Positions 7,691-13,490 of a DNA stretch of 14,726 nt are shown here, piece by piece. The notes below the pieces were generated by a model. That model saw only the letters and a list, made by a program, of their open reading frames with translations, was not told the origin of the DNA and did no database searches. Positions within the stretch are counted from its first letter, which is position 1; the number at the start of each line of letters is the position of its first letter. Source of the DNA: JAKLHL01 sp964411885 (lineage in GTDB: Bacteria > Bdellovibrionota > JAFGOL01); contig CAYPMK010000034.1 in NCBI GenBank assembly GCA_964411885.1, forward strand, positions 1 to 14,726, in the 5' to 3' direction. A program made the translations under genes and the position numbers.

Positions 7691-8289
7691 TTAAGCCACG
7701 GCTTGTCATAGAAGTTATTAACAAGATTTGTATCGCGTGTATCGTTATCTCTGCACCTTGCAGAAGGACCACCGTTGTATTGAGCATAAGTTCGTCTTAG
7801 TATTGCATCCATGTCTCCGCCAGAATTAGAACCACTACTGCAGTCATTCCCCATTGCTGTAAGGTAATGATCGTAGACTAGTCTTGCTCCATAATCTAAA
7901 TTATCTTGTAAGACCGGTCTTTCATCGTGGTATTTGTCGTATATTTGCATTATTCCAAAAGAATGTCCGTTATCGCCTCTGAACACATAATAGTGTCCAT
8001 CTACTTCAAAATAATGTCTCCATGTGGATTCTGTCCATGCTACTGCCTTTACAAGATCTATGAAGTCTGGATCATCAGATATCGCACTGGCGATATCCTC
8101 TATTAGTGCATCTATTGCGTCCATGTAATAGGGGTCTTCTACTTGGTTTTCTGTTGTTGGTACGTAGTTAAGGTCTGAACCACTAAGATTTACTTCGTAT
8201 TCTCCATCTGTGTTAGTTTCACTACCAGTTTGGAAACATCCGTTTAGTAAAATAATTGCCAACAAACAAATGTAATTTTTTATCTTCAT
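7678..8289 (-). CDS. Lytic-transglycosylase-like lipoprotein (SLT/lysozyme-like fold)
   Basis: A 203-residue protein with a lipoprotein signal peptide and lipobox LNGC (Cys18). An acidic, Ser/Thr/Asn-rich linker (about 19-55) follows. The catalytic region is lysozyme-like: KAVAWTESTWRH contains the probable catalytic Glu87, SFGIMQI (110-116) matches the GxMQI motif of SLT enzymes, and YAQYNGGPSARC is the conserved Tyr-Asn-Gly-Gly region. It should cleave peptidoglycan strands from a membrane-anchored position. The lipobox lacks Asp at +2 (Phe19), so sorting to the outer membrane is plausible. It is convergent with the RND gene, overlapping by 13 bp, and divergent from zupT. Its ATG lies 7 nt after a -10 box with no ribosome binding site, suggesting leaderless translation. 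Confidence 0.85.
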   Translation of the reverse strand: MKIKNYICLLAIILLNGCFQTGSETNTDGEYEVNLSGSDLNYVPTTENQVEDPYYMDAIDALIEDIASAISDDPDFIDLVKAVAWTESTWRHYFEVDGHYYVFRGDNGHSFGIMQIYDKYHDERPVLQDNLDYGARLVYDHYLTAMGNDCSSGSNSGGDMDAILRRTYAQYNGGPSARCRDNDTRDTNLVNNFYDKPWLNYLP

Positions 8290-8296
8290 GCTTATA

Positions 8297-8325
8297 ATAA
8301 TAAGTGTTGAGACTTTTTAGTTCAA
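8297..8325 (-). promoter_or_regulatory. Promoter of the lytic-transglycosylase lipoprotein gene
   Basis: Minus-strand TTGAAC (8320-8325), a 17-nt spacer, then TATTAT (8297-8302). Only 7 nt separate the -10 from the ATG at 8289, so the transcript would start at or next to the start codon. It overlaps the opposed zupT promoter. Confidence 0.6.
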
Positions 8326-8335
8326 CGTTTATTAT
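8307..8335 (+). promoter_or_regulatory. Promoter of zupT
   Basis: TTGAGA (8307-8312), a 17-nt spacer, then TATTAT (8330-8335), 8 nt before the ATG at 8344. Initiation about 7 nt after the -10 would give a leaderless or near-leaderless transcript. Both -35 boxes of the divergent pair lie in an imperfect dyad, GTTGA(G)ACT-TTTT-AGTTCAAC (8306-8326), so the promoters face each other and should compete for polymerase. Confidence 0.6.
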
Positions 8336-8343
8336 TTAAATAC

Positions 8344-9138
8344 ATGTTGAACAGTCAAAATATTTGGATGGCCTTGTTGCTAACTTTGTTTGCAGGTCTT
8401 TCTACCGGAATAGGTAGTGTAATAGCCTTTTTTGCCAAAACTGGTGGTAAGAAGTTCCTGGCAACATCTTTAGGCTTTTCTGCTGGTGTAATGATCTATG
8501 TTTCTATGGTAGAGATATTCTCCAAATCTAAAGACGTGTTGTCTTCTGTTTATGGTTACAAGAACGGGAGTATTATTTGTGTTGCTTCCTTTTTCTTAGG
8601 AATACTATTAATAGGTATCATTGATAAACTTGTTCCTTCTTATGAAAATCCACATGAAATACATAGGGGAAAAGATCTAGATGTGGCAAAACTTAAGAGA
8701 ATGGGAGTTATGACGGCCGTAGCGATTGCTATACATAATTTTCCAGAAGGATTTGCTACTTTTATGAGTGCAATGCAGGATCCAAAACTTGGAATAGCAA
8801 TAGCTGTTGCAGTGGCAGTACATAATATTCCAGAAGGTATTTCTGTTTCTGTCCCTATATGTTATGCAACTGGAAGCAAAAAGAAAGCCTTTATGTATTC
8901 TTTTATGTCTGGGCTGGCAGAACCTTTAGGTGCTGTAATTGGGTTTTTATTATTAAGACCTTTTATGAATGAAGTTCTTTTAGGAATAACATTTGCATCT
9001 GTTGCAGGGATAATGGTTTTTATATCGCTAGATGAACTATTGCCTACAGCAAGGGAATATGGGGAACATCATCTTTCAATATATGGTCTAATTGCAGGGA
9101 TGCTTGTGATGGCCGTTAGCCTTATAATGATGATCTAA
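8344..9138 (+). CDS. zupT: ZIP-family zinc/divalent metal transporter, ZupT
   Basis: A 264-residue inner-membrane protein with about eight transmembrane segments, the length of E. coli ZupT (257). The two metal-binding ZIP signatures are intact: HNFPEG at residues 131-136 (TM4) and HNIPEG at 160-165 (TM5), 29 residues apart as in ZupT. TM1 carries the usual GLSTGIGS pattern, and a short charged cytoplasmic loop with His residues (ENPHEIHRGKD) precedes TM4. It takes up Zn2+ and often Fe2+, Mn2+ or Co2+. Supply of metal to iron-rich neighbours is possible but not shown. It diverges from the lipoprotein gene and overlaps the 3' end of hydG by 4 bp tail to tail. No Zur-like site was recognised. 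Confidence 0.95.
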   Translation: MLNSQNIWMALLLTLFAGLSTGIGSVIAFFAKTGGKKFLATSLGFSAGVMIYVSMVEIFSKSKDVLSSVYGYKNGSIICVASFFLGILLIGIIDKLVPSYENPHEIHRGKDLDVAKLKRMGVMTAVAIAIHNFPEGFATFMSAMQDPKLGIAIAVAVAVHNIPEGISVSVPICYATGSKKKAFMYSFMSGLAEPLGAVIGFLLLRPFMNEVLLGITFASVAGIMVFISLDELLPTAREYGEHHLSIYGLIAGMLVMAVSLIMMI

Positions 9139-10172
9139 AAATAAATATCCCTTTTGCCTTGGGCTATTTCTTTTAATTTTTCACGTATATTGTTTTTTTT
9201 ATCGTTATTAGCTATTTCATTATTTATCATTTCTTCTATTAGCTTAAAACCATTCTTCTTTAATTCGTCGTCTGCAAAATCATATAGGTATTCTGCAAAA
9301 GTGAACATTGCATTAGGAAGACAATGTGCTTTTATTAGACCGGGTTTTGCAAGATCCATAAAATCTTTTCCTATTCTTCCGAGCCTGTAACAGCCTGTAC
9401 AAAAAGAAGGTATGTGTTTTGCATCTACAACATCTTTAATAACTTCTAAAAGGGACCTTGTGTCTCCAAGACAGAACTGGTCTTCTGTTCCGTCGTGACC
9501 CGCTTCTGTATATCCACCGGGGTTGGTTCTTGATCCTGCTGATATTTGGGATACGCCTAGTTCAAATGCGAAACGTCTTGTCTCACTATTTTCCCTAGTA
9601 CTCAATATTATCCCTGTATATGGAACTGCTAATCTTAACACAGCTATTATTTTTTTAAAATCTTCGTCAGAAACAGGATTTGGTGGNNNNNNNNNNNNNN
9701 NNNNNNNNNNNNNNNNNNNNNNNNNNNNNNNNNNNNNNNNNNNNNNNNNNNNNNNNNNNNNNNNNNNNNNNNNNNNNNNNNNNNNNACCATCAAGATCCT
9801 TTTATGGCCCTGTGCTATTAAGGCTTCTGTTTCTTTTTTTATCTCTTCTTGATCAAGTGCGCGTCTTACCAGTTTAGAGTTTGCAACCCTAAAGGCACAG
9901 TAAAGACATTCATTGTTGCATAGGTTGGATATGTAGAGTGGTGCAAATATAACGAGCCTGTTCCCATATATCTCGTTCTTTATAAAACGAGCTGTATCAA
10001 AAAGTTCCTGTAGTAGTTCTTTGTCCTTAATGTTCAAAAGGGTAAGTACTTCGTTATAGCTTATTCCTTTAAGCTCTTTTGCTTTTGCAAGTACGTCCCT
10101 TATTTTTTCTGGACTAGGACTTGTATTTGCATCAAGTTCGTTTTGTATCTTTATGTCGTCTATAAATAACAT
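9135..10172 (-). CDS. hydG: HydG, radical-SAM maturase of [FeFe] hydrogenase (interrupted by a sequence gap)
   Basis: HydG cleaves tyrosine to supply CO and CN- ligands to the H-cluster 2Fe subsite. The N-terminal part shows the radical-SAM CNNECLYC (Cys85, Cys89, Cys92). The C-terminal part has CTGC, then 22 residues, then C: the CX2CX22C site for the second, auxiliary Fe-S cluster that distinguishes HydG from HydE, ThiH and BioB. PNPVSDEDFKKIIAVLRL, VPYTGIILSTREN and the terminal KRDIYF also match. As displayed it is 345 residues including 34 unknown, against about 470 for the family. I estimate about 150 residues (roughly 450 bp of the SAM barrel) are missing in the 100-N run at 9687-9786. 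Its start is 5 nt after the hydA stop, with only a weak, distant AGAGG, so translation may depend on hydA. Confidence 0.93.
   Translation of the reverse strand: MLFIDDIKIQNELDANTSPSPEKIRDVLAKAKELKGISYNEVLTLLNIKDKELLQELFDTARFIKNEIYGNRLVIFAPLYISNLCNNECLYCAFRVANSKLVRRALDQEEIKKETEALIAQGHKRILMXXXXXXXXXXXXXXXXXXXXXXXXXXXXXXXXXXPPNPVSDEDFKKIIAVLRLAVPYTGIILSTRENSETRRFAFELGVSQISAGSRTNPGGYTEAGHDGTEDQFCLGDTRSLLEVIKDVVDAKHIPSFCTGCYRLGRIGKDFMDLAKPGLIKAHCLPNAMFTFAEYLYDFADDELKKNGFKLIEEMINNEIANNDKKNNIREKLKEIAQGKRDIYF
9687..9786. other. 100-N assembly gap inside hydG
   Basis: Exactly 100 N. The flanking HydG segments (GHKRILM before, PPNPVSDEDF after) are separated by roughly 150 residues in complete HydG proteins, so the true gap should be near 450 bp. 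The open frame across it is accidental. Confidence 0.9.
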
Positions 10173-10177
10173 TTATA

Positions 10178-11821
10178 TTAGTATTTCTGCCTCTTCTTAT
10201 AATGGGTATGCAAAAGATCATGTGATTTGTGTCCAAGTGGTTCTTTTAAGAATTCCTCATACAACCTTTTTACCTCTGGGTTATCGTGAGATTTTCTTAA
10301 AGCCATACCACGATCTTCTTCGTAGATGGCTTCCATCCTTTTCTTTCTTATCTCAAGGTTTGTTGGTATTGGTTGTCCACCACCACCCAAACAACCTCCT
10401 GGGCAAGCCATGATCTCTATGAAGTGATAGTTTGCAGTTCCTTTTTCTATTTCTTTCATCAGCGTTCTTGCATTAGTTAATCCATGCGCTATGGCAAGTT
10501 TAAGTTCTGCTCCATTCAAGAACGACCATTCTGGTAAACAGCCTTCTATTTTTATACTGGCTTCTTTTACTCCGTCCATACCTCTTACTGGAGTTATCTC
10601 TAGGTTCTTGAAAGGTACTTCTCTACCGGTGATAACTTCATAGGCTGTTCTTAAGGCGGCTTCCATAACACCACCGGTGGCTCCAAATATCACCCCTGCG
10701 CCAGTGTGTTCACCTAGGATGCTGTCTGCAGCTGTTTCTTCTAGGCTTGGAAAATCTATACCAGCCTGTTGTATCATTAGTGCTAGTTCTCTTGTTGTTA
10801 TTACGTAATCAACATCTTGATATCCACTAGAATTCATTTCGTCCCTTGCGGCTTCGAATTTTTTTGCAGTACAAGGCATTACAGAAACCACTATCATGTT
10901 AGCAGGATTTATATCTGCTTTTTGTGCATAATATGTTTTTGCAACAGCCCCAAACATTTGTTGTGGAGATTTACATGTTGAAAGATTATCAAGCAATGTT
11001 GGAAATTCGTGTTCTATATATTTTATCCAACCTGGAGAGCAAGAGGTCATCATTGGTAAAGCCACTTTACCTTTATCTTTTAATGCAGTTTTAAGACGTT
11101 TTAAAAGTTCATTTCCTTCTTCTATTATGGTTAGGTCAGCTGTAAAGTTAGTATCAAAAACTTTATCAAAGCCCATTCTTCTTAAAGCAGTTACCATTTG
11201 TCCTGTAACACTTTTTCCCGGTTCAAAACCAAGAGCTTCTCCAAGAGCAACTCTTACTGCGGGTGCTGTTTGAACAACAACATGCTTNNNNNNNNNNNNN
11301 NNNNNNNNNNNNNNNNNNNNNNNNNNNNNNNNNNNNNNNNNNNNNNNNNNNNNNNNNNNNNNNNNNNNNNNNNNNNNNNNNNNNNNNTCTTTTTGTATGG
11401 CTGGAGAAGATTTATCTATAGGTTTTCTTATGGATACGTCAATAAACCTATCGCTTTCTGATATGTATTCCCTCGCTATTGATTGAAGTTCGCAGATACA
11501 GTTTTTGTAACATTTTGTGCAATCCATGTTGTGTTCAGATAACAATAACTCCACAATATCTTTTCTTGCTTTTCTTACATTAAGTGAATTGGTCTGTATG
11601 TCCATGCCTTCTGCAACAGGAGTTGAACAAGAGGCTGTAAGTGTTCTTGAACCTTTTACTTCTACTACACAGATTCTGCAATTACCTGCCACACAAAGAT
11701 CAGGATGATGACAAAGGGTTGGTATCTTGAATTTCAGTTTTTTTGCCGCATCAAGAATCGTTGTCCCTTCTTGAACTTCGACAGGCATATTGTTTATAGT
11801 TAGTTTTATCATGTTGGCCAT
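10178..11821 (-). CDS. hydA: HydA, catalytic subunit of a multimeric [FeFe] hydrogenase (interrupted by a sequence gap)
   Basis: The H-cluster subunit, catalysing reversible H2 formation in the cytoplasm. The N-terminal plant-type [2Fe-2S] domain has Cys37, 48, 51 and 65. A His-Cys3 [4Fe-4S] domain follows (His97, Cys101, 104, 110). After the gap come the three H-cluster signatures TSCSPGW (11027-11047), MPCTAKK (10859-10879) and MACPGGC (10390-10410). The C-terminus GHKSHDLLHTHYKKR is the Fe-hydrogenase small-subunit-like end. These domains match group A NAD(H)-linked or bifurcating trimeric enzymes. The 100-N gap falls where the two-[4Fe-4S] ferredoxin domain belongs. About 85 residues should be there, so the true protein is near 600 residues. 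The start overlaps the hydB stop (TAATG) and has AGAGGTG 8 nt upstream. Confidence 0.95.
   Translation of the reverse strand: MANMIKLTINNMPVEVQEGTTILDAAKKLKFKIPTLCHHPDLCVAGNCRICVVEVKGSRTLTASCSTPVAEGMDIQTNSLNVRKARKDIVELLLSEHNMDCTKCYKNCICELQSIAREYISESDRFIDVSIRKPIDKSSPAIQKXXXXXXXXXXXXXXXXXXXXXXXXXXXXXXXXXXKHVVVQTAPAVRVALGEALGFEPGKSVTGQMVTALRRMGFDKVFDTNFTADLTIIEEGNELLKRLKTALKDKGKVALPMMTSCSPGWIKYIEHEFPTLLDNLSTCKSPQQMFGAVAKTYYAQKADINPANMIVVSVMPCTAKKFEAARDEMNSSGYQDVDYVITTRELALMIQQAGIDFPSLEETAADSILGEHTGAGVIFGATGGVMEAALRTAYEVITGREVPFKNLEITPVRGMDGVKEASIKIEGCLPEWSFLNGAELKLAIAHGLTNARTLMKEIEKGTANYHFIEIMACPGGCLGGGGQPIPTNLEIRKKRMEAIYEEDRGMALRKSHDNPEVKRLYEEFLKEPLGHKSHDLLHTHYKKRQKY
11288..11387. other. 100-N assembly gap inside hydA
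   Basis: Exactly 100 N between SSPAIQK and KHVVVQTAPAVR. In related HydA proteins this interval is about 85 residues holding eight cluster-binding cysteines, so around 250 bp are probably missing. Absence of the ferredoxin domain cannot be concluded from this window. Confidence 0.9.
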
Positions 11822-13242
11822 TAGTAGATCACCTCTTCTTTAAAATTATCTATTATGGAATTAAAACAGTTAGGAACAGATTGCCCTAATCCGCATTTTG
11901 AAGAACTTTTCATTGTTTCGCTCATAGATTTAAGGTCTTCTAGATATTTTGATGGTCTTTGTTTTGTTTTTACAGCGACTATACCTTTTAGTAATTGCTG
12001 ACATCCAACTCTACATGGCGTACACTGTCCACAAGATTCTTCGCAGAAAAAATCTAAAAAGTTATGCAGGACGTTATACATGGATCTTGAACTATTGAAC
12101 AACATCATTGAGCCGCCGGTAGGGATACCTTCGAATCCAATTATTGTTTCTTTGAATTTACGTCTTGGTACACAAAAACCACTAGCTCCACCAACTTGTA
12201 CTGCCTTAGTATCTCCATCACCAAAAAGTTCTACAAATTCTTCTAAGGTCATTCCAAGTTCAAGCTCATATATTCCGGCCACTGGTGTGTCACCAGAAAC
12301 GCTGAATACTTTACTGCCTCTTGAATCTTTAGTACCTAATTCACGAAAATGCTTTGAGCCATCTTTCAATATCATCGCTGTATATACAAAGGTCTCTACG
12401 TTATTAACTACAGTAGGTTTTTTAAGGTATCCCTCTACCACAGGGAATGGTGGTTTATTCCTTGGTTCTCCACGTCTTCCTTCCATGGATTCTATTAACG
12501 CTGTTTCTTCTCCACAAACGTAAGCACCACTGCCAGATTTTATGCTTATGGTGAAGTTCATCTTTTTAGATTTAAGTTCTTTATGGAATTCATCCAGTTC
12601 TTTTTCAAGTTGAGGAATTAAAAAATTATATTCGCCTCTAAGATATATATAACCTTCGTCGGAACCTATAGTGTGTGCACAAATAGCCATACCTAGAAAA
12701 ACCTTTTTTGCTTGTTTTTCTAGAATCTCTCTATCCTTGAAAGTTCCCGGTTCACCTTCGTCTGCGTTACAGATCACATATTTTTTGTCTGCTTTTTGTT
12801 GAGAAGCAAATTTCCATTTTAGTCCGGTTGGGAATCCCGCTCCGCCACGTCCCCTTAGTCCAGAGTCTATAAGATCTTTTATTATGTCATCACTAGATGT
12901 TTTAGTAGTTTTATCTAATAGGTCTTTCCAATTAACGTCGCTAAAGATTAGGTCTATTCTTTTTTTGTATTTTTGGAGTTTTTCGTTNNNNNNNNNNNNN
13001 NNNNNNNNNNNNNNNNNNNNNNNNNNNNNNNNNNNNNNNNNNNNNNNNNNNNNNNNNNNNNNNNNNNNNNNNNNNNNNNNNNNNNNNGCAGATGAAAGGT
13101 CCAGCTCTGCGGCTATTTCTTGCATGTCCTCTTTGGATAATTGATGTTTGTGTTGATAGACATGCTGAAGAATGGACATAAGATTTTCTCTTTTATTACC
13201 GTATTTTTTTACAGCCTCTGCTACTAAAGATTTTTGGCTCAT
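11821..13242 (-). CDS. hydB: HydB/NuoF-like NADH- and FMN-binding hydrogenase subunit, read through a gap from a HydC/NuoE-like start
   Basis: From 12987 down to 11821 this is a NuoF-type flavoprotein, the diaphorase subunit that passes electrons between NADH and HydA. FMN-site GLRGRGGAGFPTGLKWKF and CNADEGEPGTFKDRE, NAD-site GSGAYVCGEETALIESMEG, and the [4Fe-4S] ligands CGQCTPC (12013-12033) plus Cys in SSKCGLGQ are all visible. It ends soon after, without the C-terminal two-[4Fe-4S] domain of Thermotoga HydB. The 51 residues upstream of the gap (13088-13242) are instead NuoE/HydC-like, so the 473-residue frame probably merges two genes, or else a HydC-HydB fusion; the gap prevents a decision. 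Any N-terminal thioredoxin-like [2Fe-2S] domain is also hidden. The stop overlaps the hydA ATG (TAATG), so hydB and hydA are translationally linked. Confidence 0.88.
   Translation of the reverse strand: MSQKSLVAEAVKKYGNKRENLMSILQHVYQHKHQLSKEDMQEIAAELDLSSXXXXXXXXXXXXXXXXXXXXXXXXXXXXXXXXXXNEKLQKYKKRIDLIFSDVNWKDLLDKTTKTSSDDIIKDLIDSGLRGRGGAGFPTGLKWKFASQQKADKKYVICNADEGEPGTFKDREILEKQAKKVFLGMAICAHTIGSDEGYIYLRGEYNFLIPQLEKELDEFHKELKSKKMNFTISIKSGSGAYVCGEETALIESMEGRRGEPRNKPPFPVVEGYLKKPTVVNNVETFVYTAMILKDGSKHFRELGTKDSRGSKVFSVSGDTPVAGIYELELGMTLEEFVELFGDGDTKAVQVGGASGFCVPRRKFKETIIGFEGIPTGGSMMLFNSSRSMYNVLHNFLDFFCEESCGQCTPCRVGCQQLLKGIVAVKTKQRPSKYLEDLKSMSETMKSSSKCGLGQSVPNCFNSIIDNFKEEVIY
12988..13087. other. 100-N assembly gap between the HydC-like start and HydB
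   Basis: Exactly 100 N. Upstream is the helical N-terminus of a NuoE-type protein; downstream is sequence just before the FMN motif of NuoF. A whole NuoE thioredoxin-like [2Fe-2S] domain (about 100 residues), and possibly a stop and a new start, should lie between. The gap is therefore probably much longer than 100 bp. Confidence 0.85.
13088..13242 (-). CDS. hydC: 5' end of hydC (NuoE-like [2Fe-2S] subunit), partial
   Basis: Fifty-one codons from ATG 13242 to the gap. The pattern NLMSILQHVYQHKHQLSKEDMQEIAAELDLS is the N-terminal helical bundle of NuoE/HydC proteins, which normally leads into a thioredoxin-like [2Fe-2S] domain taking part in electron transfer with the NuoF/HydB subunit. No NuoF protein begins this way, so this is either a separate hydC whose 3' end is lost in the gap, or the N-terminal part of a HydC-HydB fusion. 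AAGGAG lies 8 nt before the ATG, a strong ribosome binding site. It is the first gene of the hydrogenase operon, 33 bp downstream of the Rex-like operator. Confidence 0.72.
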
Positions 13243-13274
13243 GTCTTAAACTCCTTATATTATTGATAAAAATG

Positions 13275-13292
13275 TTGTGAAATAAATCACAG
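13275..13292. promoter_or_regulatory. Rex-like operator upstream of the hydrogenase operon
   Basis: TTGTGAAATAAATCACAG is a near-perfect dyad. It differs at only two positions from the Rex consensus TTGTGAA-N4-TTCACAA. Rex is a repressor that leaves DNA when NADH rises, and hydrogenase and fermentation operons are established Rex targets in several phyla. It lies 33 bp before the hydC/hydB start, where it would cover the promoter; no strong -35/-10 pair is evident there. The core TGTGA-N6-TCACA also equals the CRP/FNR consensus, so a CRP-family factor is the alternative. Confidence 0.6.
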
Positions 13293-13301
13293 CATATCTT
13301 C

Positions 13302-13331
13302 AAAAAATACCTTCTCTTTTTGAGAGAAGGT
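13302..13331 (-). terminator. Rho-independent terminator of the 20-codon peptide gene
   Basis: On the minus strand ACCTTCTCT (13323-13331) pairs perfectly with AGAGAAGGT (13309-13317) across a 5-nt loop, giving a 9-bp stem followed by A and six T (13302-13308). There is no T-run on the other side, so it works only on the minus strand. It ends 60 nt before the hydC/hydB start codon, separating the peptide transcript from the hydrogenase operon or attenuating read-through. Confidence 0.85.
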
Positions 13332-13393
13332 CACCGAACAAGAATTACTTCAAGCATAGATATATAAATCATTGCTACTAAATGCAAGGACAT
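13331..13393 (-). CDS. 20-residue hydrophobic peptide, candidate type I toxin-like or regulatory membrane peptide
   Basis: ATG (13391-13393) to TGA (13331-13333) encodes MSLHLVAMIYISMLEVILVR. It is almost entirely hydrophobic, with one Glu, a His near the start and a terminal Arg, enough for one short membrane helix. AAGGAG (13402-13407) lies exactly 8 nt before the ATG, and the stop codon runs into the terminator stem, so the unit is complete. A TATATA (13434-13439) could be a -10, giving a transcript of about 125 nt; no good -35 is seen. The ribosome binding site and ATG are both predicted to be paired in a hairpin. I do not recognise a homologue. Type I toxin, small membrane-protein regulator and leader peptide are all possible. 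Short ORFs arise by chance, but the combination of signals is unusual. Confidence 0.5.
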   Translation of the reverse strand: MSLHLVAMIYISMLEVILVR

Positions 13394-13408
13394 TTTTTAT
13401 GCTCCTTG
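13385..13408 (-). promoter_or_regulatory. RNA hairpin sequestering the ribosome binding site and start codon of the 20-codon ORF
   Basis: On the minus strand CAAGGA (13403-13408) pairs with TCCTTG (13385-13390), and CAT (13399-13401) pairs with the start codon ATG (13391-13393), with one bulged G (13402) and a five-A loop (13394-13398). The nine pairs hide most of AAGGAG and all of the AUG, so translation should need unfolding or processing. Confidence 0.55.
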
Positions 13409-13448
13409 ATTAAAGAGGCTAAACAAATCTTGGTATATAAAAATATCC

Positions 13449-13475
13449 TTGACTTTTATGGGCCAAATTTAATAA
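13449..13475 (+). promoter_or_regulatory. Probable promoter of the ankyrin-like protein gene
   Basis: TTGACT (13449-13454) is a good -35. The -10 is weaker: TAATAA (13470-13475, 15-nt spacer) or TAAGTT (13473-13478, 18-nt spacer). Either would start transcription within about ten bases of ATG 13491, again without a Shine-Dalgarno sequence. Confidence 0.4.
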
Positions 13476-13490
13476 GTTGCATGTTCTATC

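Noticed and set aside
9135..10172. ThiH, BioB or HydE instead of HydG
   Set aside because: The C-terminal CX2CX22C motif and the terminal KRDIYF are HydG features, and the gene follows hydA.
10178..11821. HydA naturally lacking the ferredoxin domain
   Set aside because: The N-run sits exactly where that domain belongs, so its absence is an assembly effect until shown otherwise.
13277..13292. CRP/FNR site (TGTGA-N6-TCACA on the minus strand) as the main reading of the hydrogenase upstream dyad
   Set aside because: The outer bases also fit Rex (TTGTGAA at one end), and Rex control of NADH-linked hydrogenases is better established. Only the genome's regulator content can settle it.
13243..13393. 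The 20-codon ORF plus terminator as a classical leader-peptide attenuator for the hydrogenase operon
   Set aside because: The peptide has no run of one amino acid to sense, no alternative anti-terminator pairing was found, and the Rex-like site lies after the terminator, suggesting a separate hydrogenase promoter. It remains a secondary possibility.
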